From NCBI GenBank assembly GCA_964538085.1, contig CAZIDF010000001.1, forward strand, positions 1-64,000: 64,000 bases of DNA, given 5' to 3'. This stretch comes from G020348385 sp964538085 (GTDB taxonomy: Bacteria > Acidobacteriota > Aminicenantia > Aminicenantales > Aminicenantaceae). The notes under the pieces were generated by a model. The model was not told the DNA's origin. It saw only the letters and a list, made by a program, of their open reading frames with translations, and ran no database searches. Position numbers and translations under genes: made by a program. This document shows, in pieces, positions 23,716 to 33,492 of this stretch (its first letter is position 1; every line of letters begins with the position of its first letter).

Positions 23716-24516
23716 ATGAAAAAATACACCCTTGTTATTTTAAGTCTTTTTCTTACACTGCCTCTGGGAACATATGCACAAAAAAAATCGGTGATCCTGG
23801 AAGACCTCACGTGGATAGAAGCGGAGAAGGCACTCCAAGATTACGAGGTCGTCCTGATCGCCTTGGGTGCGCGCACAAAAGAACATGGCCCCCATCTCCT
23901 TCTCAAAAATGATTTTATCATGGCTGAATACCTAAAAGAACGGGTCATCAAGGAAGTCCCTGTTGTCGTGCTGCCCACTTTACAATACGGATATTATCCT
24001 GCCTTCTTGGAGTATCCTGGATCCATTTCGATCCAAGCCGAAACTTTCAAGAACATCATCATGGACATCTGCCGATCGATGAACGGTTACGGGATAAAAA
24101 AGTTCTATGTGCTCAACACCGGCGTATCCACACTTAGGCCTTTATCTCTAGCAAAAGAAGAACTGGCAAAAACCGGGGTATTCCTGGACTACTTGAATAT
24201 TCTCGAGGTTGACGAAAACCTCCCTTTTGGAATGATGAAACAAGAAGGGGGAACCCATGCAGACGAGGGGGAAACTTCCATGATGCTGTATATCGCTCCC
24301 GAAACAGTGGACATGTCCCAAGCCGTGAAGGATTATGATTCCCGGCCGGATCGAAGAGGTTTGACCCGCGATCCCGAAGGTGACGGGCACTACAGCCCGA
24401 CAGGAATATGGGGAGATCCCACGTTGGCTACCAGGGAAAAAGGCAGGATCATCGTCGAAAACACGGTTTCTTCCATCGTCAACCAAGTTAAAGAGCTAAT
24501 CGCTATGAAGCTCTAA
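23716..24516 (+). CDS. Exported creatininase-family protein
   Basis: 266 residues: a signal peptide (MKKYTLVILSLFLTLPLGTYAQ, cleavage near 22), then the creatininase fold with ligand motifs GARTKEHGPHLLLKNDF, PTLQYGYYPAF and THADEGETSMML. Creatininase-like enzymes are Mn/Zn amidohydrolases (creatinine, formamide intermediates, or the mycofactocin peptide cleaved by MftE). The glutamate and histidines expected at the metal site are kept, so it is likely active, but in the periplasm, which is unusual. The start is fixed by the signal peptide and by the upstream stop one base away. Confidence 0.85.
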   Translation: MKKYTLVILSLFLTLPLGTYAQKKSVILEDLTWIEAEKALQDYEVVLIALGARTKEHGPHLLLKNDFIMAEYLKERVIKEVPVVVLPTLQYGYYPAFLEYPGSISIQAETFKNIIMDICRSMNGYGIKKFYVLNTGVSTLRPLSLAKEELAKTGVFLDYLNILEVDENLPFGMMKQEGGTHADEGETSMMLYIAPETVDMSQAVKDYDSRPDRRGLTRDPEGDGHYSPTGIWGDPTLATREKGRIIVENTVSSIVNQVKELIAMKL

Positions 24517-24576
24517 ATAGCACGACATCCGTTATTTTGCTGGACATATCCAGCCTTTGTTTGATATGAAGGTGCG

Positions 24577-25812
24577 ATGATGAAGATTTTGATCGCCTGC
24601 AAGGAATTTCCACATTCCAAGGTCATCGGCGGCCCGATCCTTATTTACAACCGGCTAAAGCAACTTGCAAAAAATCACACAGTATCTCTCACGGCCTTCT
24701 GCCAACAAGGAGATGAACAATATATTCCCTCTGTCCAGCCCTATTGCCATGACTTGAGGCTCGTTCCTTTGCCTCCTAGGCGCTCTCCCATCAAAACAAT
24801 GAAGGACTTTTTCACAGCCCCCATCCCTTACTATTTTCTTCGCGTTCATGGGTCCAAAGAGATGGCGCACACCATCGCCGAAATGGTGAAAAAAGACAAG
24901 TATGAATTTGTTATCGCCGAATATTCTGTCATGGGCCAATTTCTCCACCACAATCCAGACCTCCCCCCCACCAGAAGAATCATATCTGTCCATGAATGTT
25001 ATTACCTGGCCCGTCTCAAAAGTTTTCGGCATTACCCTCTAGGGCCGAATAAACTGAAAGAAGCGATCAACCTCATAGGTTTGAAAAAATACGAATTCGA
25101 CATGTATCGAAACGCCGATAAAGTCCTCACCCTGACACCCCAGGGAAAAGAGGAGCTACTGGCGATCGCACCGGATCTCGACATCGCCATCGTCCCCCAT
25201 GGCGTGGATGTGGAAACTTTTGCATTCTCACCTAAAGCCGAGGAAGAGAACAGCATCGTGTTTCTCGGCAACTATCTGCATTACCCCAACGTGGATGCGG
25301 TCCTGTATTTCCACACAGAAATATGGCCCCGTTTGAAAGCGGCCCTGCCTGGAGTAAAATTTTATGTAGTGGGAAAGTCCCCCCCTCCAGAAATCGCCCG
25401 TCTTGAGTCGGATAAGTCGATCGTCGTGACGGGGACCGTCGACGATGTCACTCTCTACCTGAGACGGGGCAAAGTGTTTATCTGCCCAGTGAGACTCGGG
25501 GGTGGATTCAGGGGAAAAATACTGGAGGCGATGGCGCTTGGAAGGCCAGTGGTTTCCACCCGCTTGGGAGCCGACGGGATCCCTGCTTCCGATGGACAAA
25601 ACATTATCTTGGCAGATAGTGCCGAAGATTTTGTCAAAGCGATCGCAGATCTTATGAACAAGCCTGATCTTTATCAAAGGATACAGATAAACGCACGGAA
25701 GCTCATGGAAGATCGCTATGCCTGGGACAAGGGCGTAGCCCGACTGGAAGCCGTGTTAGAGGAAATGATATCCAAACCTCCTATGCACCAAACCGTATGG
25801 AGAAAAAAATGA
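24577..25812 (+). CDS. Glycosyltransferase family 4 protein
   Basis: 411 residues with a GT-B fold of the GT4 type: N-terminal GGPILIYNRLKQLA, a middle linker FAFSPKAEEENSIVFLGNY, and the donor-site region CPVRLGGGFRGKILEAMALGRPVVST (glutamate of the E-x7-E motif, residues about 305-330). It probably transfers a sugar from a nucleotide donor in envelope polysaccharide synthesis. The stop overlaps the next start as ATGA, so the two glycosyltransferases are made together. Confidence 0.88.
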   Translation: MMKILIACKEFPHSKVIGGPILIYNRLKQLAKNHTVSLTAFCQQGDEQYIPSVQPYCHDLRLVPLPPRRSPIKTMKDFFTAPIPYYFLRVHGSKEMAHTIAEMVKKDKYEFVIAEYSVMGQFLHHNPDLPPTRRIISVHECYYLARLKSFRHYPLGPNKLKEAINLIGLKKYEFDMYRNADKVLTLTPQGKEELLAIAPDLDIAIVPHGVDVETFAFSPKAEEENSIVFLGNYLHYPNVDAVLYFHTEIWPRLKAALPGVKFYVVGKSPPPEIARLESDKSIVVTGTVDDVTLYLRRGKVFICPVRLGGGFRGKILEAMALGRPVVSTRLGADGIPASDGQNIILADSAEDFVKAIADLMNKPDLYQRIQINARKLMEDRYAWDKGVARLEAVLEEMISKPPMHQTVWRKK

Positions 25813-27029
25813 AAGTCACCATGGTCATCCCCAGCTACTGGGGGCGGAAAAAGAAAGAAGGAAGCAAAGATTCAGACACGATCTACGATCACCCAACACC
25901 TTTGGATGAAGAGGGAACTCTGGGTCGCCTTCTCGACAGCCTCCCTCTGATCAAAAACAAAGATTTTAGACTTGTGATACTCGGGGTCGCGACCACACCG
26001 GAAATCCAGGAAGAGGTGGAGAGGAAAATATCCGCCATCATAAAGGACCGAGCAAAAGAAATGGATACGGCTCTGTTTTCCTATTCCCAGCTCTCGGCAG
26101 TTCATCGATTTTTATCCCAGAACAATAAAAAAGAGATGACTCCTCTTCTCCAACTCGACGGATATTCCAATATCCGGAACCTCTGCACCTTTGTTCCGCA
26201 TCTCTTGGGTTCTGAGGTAGCTATTCTCATCGACGATGACGAAATTTTCGAGGATCCCGATTTCATGGATAAGGCCATCGAGTTTATCGGGAAGGAAAAG
26301 CACGGAGACAGGATCCTAGCCATCGCCGGTTACTATATCAATCCGGATAATGACTTCCTCCTCAACCGTGAAATCCAACCATGGATGACATACTGGAACA
26401 AAATCGACTGCATGAACCGAGCATTCAAAAAGATTATCGCTGAGGAACCGCGACTCAAAATCACGCCATTCGCTTTCGGCGGAAATTTCGTGCTGCACAG
26501 GGACCTATTCACCCACATTCCATTCGATCCTTCCGTGACAAGAGGGGAAGATATAGATTTTCTGATCAATGCGCGGATGTTCGGCTATAAGACATATCTG
26601 GACAATCAACTCTCGATCAAACACATTGCTCCACCCAAAACATCCCCCAAATGGGAACAGGTCCGGGAGGATATTTCCCGGTTCGTCTTCGAGAAGAAGA
26701 AACTGGAAGGGCAGGAAGGATATCCGGGCTTACACCCCCTCCATGCTTCCGAGCTTGACCCTTATCCGGGAGAATTCTTGACGGATGACCAAGAGGAAAA
26801 AATTTTCCGTTCCAACCAAATGCTTGCAATGGAATACATAGGCGCTGGGGATATTGCAGGAGCCACGGAATGCATGAAAAATATCTATTTGGCCAAAATG
26901 CAAGCGATGCCAGATGAAAACCCCTATTACCAACTTCTCCGCTTGCAGGCAGACTGGGAACATCTGATGGATTTTTTCTCCTCGGAAAAAATGGCCCGTG
27001 AAGCGCTTGCTCTCGCAGGAATAGAATAA
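25809..27029 (+). CDS. Glycosyltransferase family 2-like (GT-A) protein
   Basis: 406 residues. It begins with MKVTMVIPSYWGR, carries the metal-binding acidic cluster ILIDDDEIFEDPDFMDK near residue 140 (DDD in place of the usual DxD), FGGNFVLHRDLF and the RGEDIDFLINAR segment near 245, all as expected for inverting GT-A enzymes. The C-terminal 80 residues are helical and may be a partner-binding part. The ATG at 25809 is inside an ATGA overlap with the GT4 gene. The acceptor is unknown. Confidence 0.82.
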   Translation: MKVTMVIPSYWGRKKKEGSKDSDTIYDHPTPLDEEGTLGRLLDSLPLIKNKDFRLVILGVATTPEIQEEVERKISAIIKDRAKEMDTALFSYSQLSAVHRFLSQNNKKEMTPLLQLDGYSNIRNLCTFVPHLLGSEVAILIDDDEIFEDPDFMDKAIEFIGKEKHGDRILAIAGYYINPDNDFLLNREIQPWMTYWNKIDCMNRAFKKIIAEEPRLKITPFAFGGNFVLHRDLFTHIPFDPSVTRGEDIDFLINARMFGYKTYLDNQLSIKHIAPPKTSPKWEQVREDISRFVFEKKKLEGQEGYPGLHPLHASELDPYPGEFLTDDQEEKIFRSNQMLAMEYIGAGDIAGATECMKNIYLAKMQAMPDENPYYQLLRLQADWEHLMDFFSSEKMAREALALAGIE

Positions 27030-27148
27030 ATCAGACTCTCAGTCCACTCCAGCACCCGCTCATACAAATGTGTTGAATGTTGGCCTTGGTGTGCAGACAG
27101 TCAAATTCCGGCCAACCACCTGCCCTCATAAAAAACCGCTCGTTTTTA

Positions 27149-27922
27149 TCACAAAAATCCTAAGATCATGGCCATTGCCCGCAATTGCCTCTGGATAACA
27201 CGCACGTTGTCCGGGCCCATACGGAGGAGGTGTTTTTGTGCAGGACTCAGCTTCTCCAAATCAGCATCGATCATGGTATAGGTTACCACCTTCTTCTCGA
27301 GTTCGATGTTTTCGTTGACGATGGGGACCTTAAGGAGTTCCATCATGGCTTTTTTCAATGTGTCGTTAAAATCCGCATCGGGGTAGCCCAGGTCTTTGTA
27401 GGCTTCCTGGATGGCGGGAGTGAGCTGCCTGTACAGTCTCACGGTTCCTTCAGGTTCCAAAGTGGCAAAAACTTCGGCCACCATATCGTAACGCTTATAA
27501 CTTTCAGGATCGATGAAATATTCTCCGGTCTCATCGAAGGCCTTGAAGTCCCCTTCGGGTTTGAAAAAATCGATCTGGGGCGCAGGGCTATGCCCACTGG
27601 CAATGTTATCCACGGCCCCCACAAATTTCCGGATCAATTCATCACTCATCAACCACAGGGCCAATTTAGGATGGGACGATAGTTCCCCTGCCAGCTTCCG
27701 GACCAATCCATCGCTTTCATCCAAACGCACATCGATCGGTTCGATCTTTTCTTCCTCTTTCGAGACCTTTTCTTCGACGATGGGTTGTTCCTGGGCGGCC
27801 TCAATTTTTTCTGTGGCTTTTTGAGGTTTCGAATAAATGAAAAAATAATAGACGGCTGCGGCTACCAATATCAATACAATAAAAATGACTCCGGCAAGCA
27901 TGACCTTTTTTTGTTCTTCCAT
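27149..27922 (-). CDS. DUF3014 membrane-anchored protein
   Basis: 257 residues with one N-terminal helix (9-30), a charged linker rich in E and K (31-68), and a DUF3014 domain (about 70-257: DGLVRKLAGELSSHPKLALWL..., VRLYRQLTPAIQEAYKDLGYP, LSPAQKHLLRMGPDNVRVIQ). The domain should sit in the periplasm; function is unknown. ATG 27922 follows AAAGGAGATAAAC. It is 12 bp after the DUF4097-like lipoprotein gene. Confidence 0.85.
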   Translation of the reverse strand: MEEQKKVMLAGVIFIVLILVAAAVYYFFIYSKPQKATEKIEAAQEQPIVEEKVSKEEEKIEPIDVRLDESDGLVRKLAGELSSHPKLALWLMSDELIRKFVGAVDNIASGHSPAPQIDFFKPEGDFKAFDETGEYFIDPESYKRYDMVAEVFATLEPEGTVRLYRQLTPAIQEAYKDLGYPDADFNDTLKKAMMELLKVPIVNENIELEKKVVTYTMIDADLEKLSPAQKHLLRMGPDNVRVIQRQLRAMAMILGFL

Positions 27923-27933
27923 GTTTATCTCCT

Positions 27934-28746
27934 TTAAAAATGCAAATCATCCTTTGTATTTTTTTTTATTCTCACATTGCCTCTCGAAGCTGATAAGGAA
28001 ATGCGGGGGCCATTTTCTCCCGACTGTGTATCGATCTCTTTCTCATCGGCAGGAAGGTCGAGATCAAAATCACTGCTGATATCCCCCTCGGGGCACACAA
28101 CCACAAAACGGGCATTCGCATTTTCCTGGAGCGACAAAGTGATGTCTCCTTCTCTGGAATCGATGATGATCTCATCTTCTTCCCGAAGGTCAAAGAGGCT
28201 AGCCATCACCGAACCTTGAATGACAGAAGCGGTTAGGGACCCAGAAAAATTTTCCACAACGATATCACCCTCTGTCAAATCCAAAAAAGCATCCCCATAC
28301 ACTTCATTGATCGTTATGTTCCCCCTCCTCACGACGATGTCTTTCAGGTTTATAGAATGGGGGACATCGATGTAGTAATCCACGAAACTTGCTTCATTCT
28401 CTTCCGATATGTTTTTCGTTCTGATTTTGATGAAATCTTCGAATTTATCGAAAACGATCCCAGGTGCAAAATCTTTTCTCGGAAAAACATAAAGCTTTGC
28501 TCTATCGGGGAGTTGAATCATTTTCTCTGCATAGACGTTCAGCTCCTCCGTTTCCCATCCGTGAATTTCGACATTCCCGTTCCCGTTCCTCAAGGACAGC
28601 GTTCCACCAGGGCTTAGCGGGATATTTTTATGAAATTCTTCAAGAGGAGTCTTTCCTCTCTCATTCGGATAATCGACCCGTATGTAAAAACAGGAACCAT
28701 AAAAAAGCATGGAAAGACCAATCAGGAAAAGGACAAATTTTTTCAT
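27934..28746 (-). CDS. DUF4097-type beta-strand lipoprotein
   Basis: About 271 residues: a signal with a possible lipobox (LFYGSC), then a right-handed beta-solenoid/DUF4097-like region with repeating short strands (LRNGNGNVEIHGW, VVRRGNITINEVYGDAFLDLTEGDIVVENFSGS, IIDSREGDITLSL, RGNVRI). Proteins of this type sit at the envelope and often accompany PspC or LiaF stress systems; exact role unknown. Two adjacent ATGs (28749, 28746) follow GAAGGAGGA; the second has the better spacing. Confidence 0.75.
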   Translation of the reverse strand: MKKFVLFLIGLSMLFYGSCFYIRVDYPNERGKTPLEEFHKNIPLSPGGTLSLRNGNGNVEIHGWETEELNVYAEKMIQLPDRAKLYVFPRKDFAPGIVFDKFEDFIKIRTKNISEENEASFVDYYIDVPHSINLKDIVVRRGNITINEVYGDAFLDLTEGDIVVENFSGSLTASVIQGSVMASLFDLREEDEIIIDSREGDITLSLQENANARFVVVCPEGDISSDFDLDLPADEKEIDTQSGENGPRISLSASRGNVRIKKNTKDDLHF

Positions 28747-28924
28747 CATTCCTCCTTCTCTAGCCATTTTATTATACGCTTTTCTTGAGCCTAAATTCCA
28801 TTAATAACATTTCCTTCCTTTTTTCTTGAAACTCGGATTGAATTTTGTCATAGTTGGTTTTTCATAATTTTCCGTGAAGATGTTTACAACTTCAGGAACG
28901 ATTCAGGATTAAAAGGAGGAAGGA

Positions 28925-30325
28925 ATGGGCGGTTTCTTCGGCATCGTTTCAGATAATGACTGTGTGAGCGACCTCTTTTTTGGAACGGATTACCACTCCC
29001 ACTTAGGCACCAAAAGAGGCGGACTCGCCGTAAAGAACGATGAAAGATTTATTCGATACATCCACAATATCGAGAATGCCCAATTTCGCTCCAAGTTCGA
29101 ACTCGAGATCGCAACGATGTTCGGAAACAAAGGAATCGGTGTCATAAGCGATACTGACGACCAACCTCTTTTGATCCGTGCACACCTAGGAAACTACGCC
29201 ATCGTCACGGTCGGTGTCATCCAAAATATTGAAGAACTTGTCAATAAAGCATTCAAAGAGAAAAAAACTCATTTCCGGGATATGAGCGGAGGAGAGATCA
29301 ATCCGACCGAACTCATCGCCACTCTGATCAACCAAGAATCGACATTCGTGGATGGGATAAAAAGTGCCCAAAACGCCATAAAAGGTTCCTGTTCCCTACT
29401 GCTGCTCACCGAGGAGGGTGTGTACGCCGCAAGGGATAAATGGGGACGAACCCCGGTTGTCATCGGAGAAAAAAAAGGGAGTACCTGCGTTTCGCTCGAG
29501 ACCTGCGCATTCCCCAATCTCGATTATAAAATCAAACACTATCTCGGGCCCGGGGAGATCGTTCTGTTGAAACAGGACGGGGTCGAACAGAAAAAGCCGC
29601 CAGAAGATAAAATGCAGATCTGTGCCTTCTTATGGGTTTATTACGGATACCCGGCATCAAGTTATGAAGGTATAAACGTCGAGGACGTTCGCAACCGATG
29701 CGGCGCAAAACTGGCCAAACGGGACTCGATAGAGATTGATTTTGTGGCAGGCATCCCGGATTCTGGAACAGGCCATGGGATAGGTTATGCCGGTGAATCG
29801 GGATTGCCGTTCAAACGGCCCTTCGTGAAATATACCCCGACTTGGCCGCGCAGTTTTATGCCACAGGACCAGAACATCCGGAACTTGGTCGCAAAAATGA
29901 AACTCATCCCGGTACAAGAATTCATCGAAGGAAAAAGATTGTTGTTTTGCGAGGACTCTATCGTTAGAGGAACCCAGCTGCAGGACACCATCAAAAGGTT
30001 GTATGATGCAGGCGCCAAGGAAGTGCACATGAGACCGGCCTGTCCCCCACTCGTGTATGCGTGTAAATTTCTAAACTTTTCTAGATCACGATCGGAACTG
30101 GACTTAGCCGCAAGGACGGCGATCTTTGACTTGGTCGGAGCAGATGTAGGAGAATTAAGCGAATACGCACAAGCAGGTTCTGAAAAATACAACGCCATGG
30201 TGGAAAATATCCGTAAAAGACTAAACTTGACCACGCTGCAGTATCAGAGACTGGAAGATCTGGTGGAAGCGATAGGCCTTCCGAAAGAAAAGTTGTGCAC
30301 CTATTGTTGGGATGGATCGGAATAA
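28925..30325 (+). CDS. PurF-like amidophosphoribosyltransferase lacking the usual N-terminal Cys
   Basis: 466 residues aligning with PurF across both domains. PurF makes phosphoribosylamine from PRPP and glutamine. The N-terminus reads MGGFFGIVS instead of MCGIxG, so the Cys nucleophile needed for the glutaminase half-reaction is absent. The PRPP loop is present as LLFCEDSIVRGTQ (near residue 350), and IPDSGTGHGIGYA plus a C-terminal CTYCWDG are conserved. It may use ammonia, have a different amide donor, or have a regulatory role. A strong AAAAGGAGGAAGGA precedes ATG 28925, so the N-terminus is secure. It stands alone without other purine genes. Confidence 0.85.
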   Translation: MGGFFGIVSDNDCVSDLFFGTDYHSHLGTKRGGLAVKNDERFIRYIHNIENAQFRSKFELEIATMFGNKGIGVISDTDDQPLLIRAHLGNYAIVTVGVIQNIEELVNKAFKEKKTHFRDMSGGEINPTELIATLINQESTFVDGIKSAQNAIKGSCSLLLLTEEGVYAARDKWGRTPVVIGEKKGSTCVSLETCAFPNLDYKIKHYLGPGEIVLLKQDGVEQKKPPEDKMQICAFLWVYYGYPASSYEGINVEDVRNRCGAKLAKRDSIEIDFVAGIPDSGTGHGIGYAGESGLPFKRPFVKYTPTWPRSFMPQDQNIRNLVAKMKLIPVQEFIEGKRLLFCEDSIVRGTQLQDTIKRLYDAGAKEVHMRPACPPLVYACKFLNFSRSRSELDLAARTAIFDLVGADVGELSEYAQAGSEKYNAMVENIRKRLNLTTLQYQRLEDLVEAIGLPKEKLCTYCWDGSE

Positions 30326-30331
30326 GTCTAT

Positions 30332-31213
30332 CTACCAGATCGAGAGCTGGCTTTGCGCCGTCGCTTTTGATGCCAACTCGACGTAACCTAGGCCAGAGTA
30401 TAACACAACCAGAAACACCCTCCCGTTTCCTCCATAGAGCCGGAGCTGTATTTCTGTATCTGAATCTTTCCACAGAGAATTGAACTCGAGATGCCCCAGA
30501 CTCAGGGCCAATCCCCAATTTGGACGATCATCTTCATACAGGCTATCTTGCCATAAGGTCTTTTCGTCTTCGGCCTTTCCGTGCTCTTCCACCAGAATAT
30601 CCTTAATTTTCCTATAATTATAAATATACTGGTTTTTGTCTGTATATTTGCCTAAAAAGCTAAACTTTGCCCAAGCTAGTTTGTTATCGGCGAAAACATA
30701 CCCTATCATGCAATCCATATCTGAAATTTTCTCGGCGTATTGGATGATAGCCAAACTGCCCGAATCATCCTGTTGATCCGGTCTCCCCTCGATCCGGACA
30801 ACCTGCGCTTTGTTCATCCCCCAATAGGTATTCCTGAAATTCGTCTTTAGCTCTGTTTGGCTATTGGCTTTCCCTGCCTCCTGATGGATAACAGTATTTT
30901 TCGTCACTTTATAAAGCTTTTCCACACAGGAATCGAGAACATACCCGGATTTGGTTCGACCGGTTTTTTCGGAAGTGAAATATACATAATTCCAATTGGT
31001 CCGGAATTTACGCGCACTCCCAAGAGACAAAAGAGTGCCTTTGTCCAGAGTGGCCACCACAGCGCTTCGTTTATCTGGATCTAAATGAATAGAGACATTG
31101 TTGGCAACAATTCTCAGCTTTCTGCTCGAGGAATACAGCCTGCCTGAATGCATGAAAAGCAGGAATAAACACAATACAGAGAGTCCTAAAAATCTTTTCT
31201 TTTGGCTTATCAA
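30332..31213 (-). CDS. Exported SH3-like domain protein of unknown function
   Basis: 293 residues: a signal peptide (about 8-28), an SH3b-like region (about 32-100: LRIVANNVSIHLDPDKRSAVVATLDKGTLLSL...SGYVLDSCVEKLYK), then about 190 residues with an FRNTYWGMNKAQVVRIEG motif, a pattern seen in secreted proteins that sense or measure sequence context but with no assigned function. The TTG start (31213) has AAGGGG upstream. It is convergent with the PurF-like gene, 6 bp away. Confidence 0.7.
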   Translation of the reverse strand: MISQKKRFLGLSVLCLFLLFMHSGRLYSSSRKLRIVANNVSIHLDPDKRSAVVATLDKGTLLSLGSARKFRTNWNYVYFTSEKTGRTKSGYVLDSCVEKLYKVTKNTVIHQEAGKANSQTELKTNFRNTYWGMNKAQVVRIEGRPDQQDDSGSLAIIQYAEKISDMDCMIGYVFADNKLAWAKFSFLGKYTDKNQYIYNYRKIKDILVEEHGKAEDEKTLWQDSLYEDDRPNWGLALSLGHLEFNSLWKDSDTEIQLRLYGGNGRVFLVVLYSGLGYVELASKATAQSQLSIW

Positions 31214-31377
31214 ATTTTACCCCTTACTGTTTCTTTATCATTCTCCCCAGGAATCTGAATACACCCATGGCACGACCAGATGCTGGGTTATTATTATCGG
31301 TAAAAACAGCTTGATAGGACAATCCTCTTTAGGGGTGAAATTAATAAATACTTTTTCACCCCATAGGAGCATCGATT

Positions 31378-32544
31378 TCAATCGCAATACAAATCTCTTT
31401 TATCTCGGCATCCCCTCTTTAAGGCTTTATTTTCTGACATTTTTAGCCGCTCGCCTATCGGCGGGTGGGAATAATAAAGGAATTTCACCCATGCTGCAGG
31501 ATAGGCATTGACCAGGTTCCGGTTAGCCAATCCTGCCAAAGCGCTCATGAACGACCGACAATCCTGTATATTTGCCAAGGCATATCTGTCAGCTTTTTTT
31601 TCGAAAGAACGAGACAGGGCATTGGTCAAGGGGGCAAACAGGAATCCTGACAATCCTCCCATAATCACAACAAACACAGGAATCAAGGATAGGTTCGCCT
31701 GTGTGGATGATAGGAACTGGGGAAAAATCCATTTCATCAACCAGTGAATGAGTAAAAATACCGACAATTGTTGAACCGCTCCTATACAGATATTTTTCCA
31801 GATATGTCGAAACCTATGGTGCCCGACTTCATGGGCAATGATCGATTCTATCTCAGGAACAGTCATGTGATCGAGCAAATTATCCCCCAATACAACCCTT
31901 CTCGTCCGGCCTAATCCTATAAGGAATGCATTTTCCTTTTTCGTTTGACGGCTCATGTCCTCCTTGAAAAATCCGCTGCTTTTCAGCCCTCCCCGAGCTA
32001 GCATCTTTTCCAAAATCGCTATCAGTTCTTCATTTTGGATTGGGGTGTATTTATTGAAGATAGGAGCGATAACAACAGGGAAGAGTGTGGCAAATACTAC
32101 ACTAACGAGGACCATCGCCAGCGCTGCGAACAACCACCACCATTCTGGAATCATGGCCATGATCCAAACGAGAGATCCCATCATGAAAACAACAATGACC
32201 AAACCCACGAAAAAGGATTTGATCCATTCCCACAGCCAGCTCTTGGCCGTGTGATTGGAAAATTTCCATTTGTGCTCATGGATAAATCCATTGAAGAAAG
32301 CCAGAGGAAATCCGAGGAACATCAGGGCTGTGTAAAAAACCACAATATAAACCAAAAATGTCCCCAGGATGGAACCCCCTATTTCCGCATGAGCAAAACG
32401 AGCGCTCAGCCCGCTGATGTAAAACACGAGAAGAAAAACGAGGGAGAGGACTAAATTTGCAAAGCCAAAAAGACGTTTTTCTTTCTCGTATTGCCTGGCA
32501 AGTTTCTGGCTTTTTTTATCGAGCAGAGGATGAATATTTTCCAT
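31378..32544 (-). CDS. M48-family (Ste24/CAAX-type) membrane zinc metalloprotease
   Basis: About 388 residues with several membrane helices and the zinc motif HEVGHHRFRH near residue 255, plus the third ligand in SFEKKADRYA near 330. The architecture (hydrophobic N-terminal region, NAFLIGLGRTRRVVLGD, HEXXH, two more helices, EXXXD) matches Ste24/HtpX-type peptidases of the inner membrane, which clear misfolded membrane proteins. ATG 32544 is chosen from homolog-like start MENIHPLL; ribosome-binding site weak. Confidence 0.88.
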   Translation of the reverse strand: MENIHPLLDKKSQKLARQYEKEKRLFGFANLVLSLVFLLVFYISGLSARFAHAEIGGSILGTFLVYIVVFYTALMFLGFPLAFFNGFIHEHKWKFSNHTAKSWLWEWIKSFFVGLVIVVFMMGSLVWIMAMIPEWWWLFAALAMVLVSVVFATLFPVVIAPIFNKYTPIQNEELIAILEKMLARGGLKSSGFFKEDMSRQTKKENAFLIGLGRTRRVVLGDNLLDHMTVPEIESIIAHEVGHHRFRHIWKNICIGAVQQLSVFLLIHWLMKWIFPQFLSSTQANLSLIPVFVVIMGGLSGFLFAPLTNALSRSFEKKADRYALANIQDCRSFMSALAGLANRNLVNAYPAAWVKFLYYSHPPIGERLKMSENKALKRGCRDKRDLYCD

Positions 32545-32668
32545 TTCTGAGATCGGCCATAGAATACGCCATTCCTGCCAACACTTCAATCCCTTCATAC
32601 ACAACACGTTGCGTTTTAAACAGACAACGGGTATTATTCACATGAAATTTATTTTTTCAAGAATACAG

Positions 32669-33415
32669 ATGGATTATTTAAATGTGCTGCTCCTGTTTGG
32701 TGTTGGATCGATAGCCGGATTCATTAACGTGAATGCCGGCGGTGGGTCGAGTATCACTTTGCCTACGCTGATTTTTATGGGGCTCGACGGAGCCCTGGCC
32801 AACGGCACAAACCGTGTCGGCATTTTTATCCAGAACATCTTTGCCGTCGCATCCTTCCGAAAAAATAAGATGCACCAGTTCAAAACGAGCACGGAGCTTT
32901 CCCTATTTACCCTTCCTGGAGCCATCCTCGGAGCTGTTCTGGCTTCAAGAATCAGCAACGCCCTGTTCGAACGTATCTTGGGCGGGGTTTTGATCTTCAT
33001 CGTGATATCCTTGATCTTTTCACGCTCTTATAAAGAAAGGAATCCGGACCAGGAAGAACAGAGGAGCTGGTGGATCTATCCCGCACTGCTGGGAATAGGA
33101 TTTTACGGAGGATTTCTCCAGATCGGCGTGGGCTTCTTATTTATGGCCGCTCTCTACCATCTTCTCCGCGTCGATTTGATCACCGTCAACATGCACAAAG
33201 TTTTTATCATCCTGATCTATACTCTGCCCGCGCTGTTGATTTTCATATGGACAGGGAATGTAATCTGGAAATATGGATTAGCCCTAGCTGCAGGAAACGC
33301 CTTGGGAGGCTGGTGGGGCGCTCGCGTAGCTGTCAAGGGTGGTGAAAGAGTCATCCGCATCATTCTGGCAGTAGCCATCAGCATAATGGCCCTCAAGCTT
33401 TTTGGCCTTTTTTGA
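32669..33415 (+). CDS. TauE/SafE-family sulfite/organosulfonate exporter-like permease
   Basis: About 248 residues, eight predicted helices, with the family's two half-repeat glycine motifs: GSIAGFINVNAGGGSSITLP near the start and GFYGGFLQIGVGFLFMAAL in the second half. TauE/SafE proteins move sulfite, sulfoacetate or related anions; substrate unknown. ATG 32669 gives the usual compact N-terminus; ATG 32642 is possible. It is divergent from the M48 protease gene. Confidence 0.88.
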   Translation: MDYLNVLLLFGVGSIAGFINVNAGGGSSITLPTLIFMGLDGALANGTNRVGIFIQNIFAVASFRKNKMHQFKTSTELSLFTLPGAILGAVLASRISNALFERILGGVLIFIVISLIFSRSYKERNPDQEEQRSWWIYPALLGIGFYGGFLQIGVGFLFMAALYHLLRVDLITVNMHKVFIILIYTLPALLIFIWTGNVIWKYGLALAAGNALGGWWGARVAVKGGERVIRIILAVAISIMALKLFGLF

Positions 33416-33430
33416 TCGAGAGGTGATTCC

Positions 33431-33459
33431 TTGACAATTTTCCGAACCGAACATATTTT
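33431..33459 (+). promoter_or_regulatory. Strong promoter of sdhAB
   Basis: TTGACA (33431-33436), exactly 17 nt, then TATTTT (33454-33459), 34 bp before the TTG start of sdhA. Confidence 0.6.
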
Positions 33460-33492
33460 AATAAAACAAAAATCCTTGAAAGGAATTAAGTT

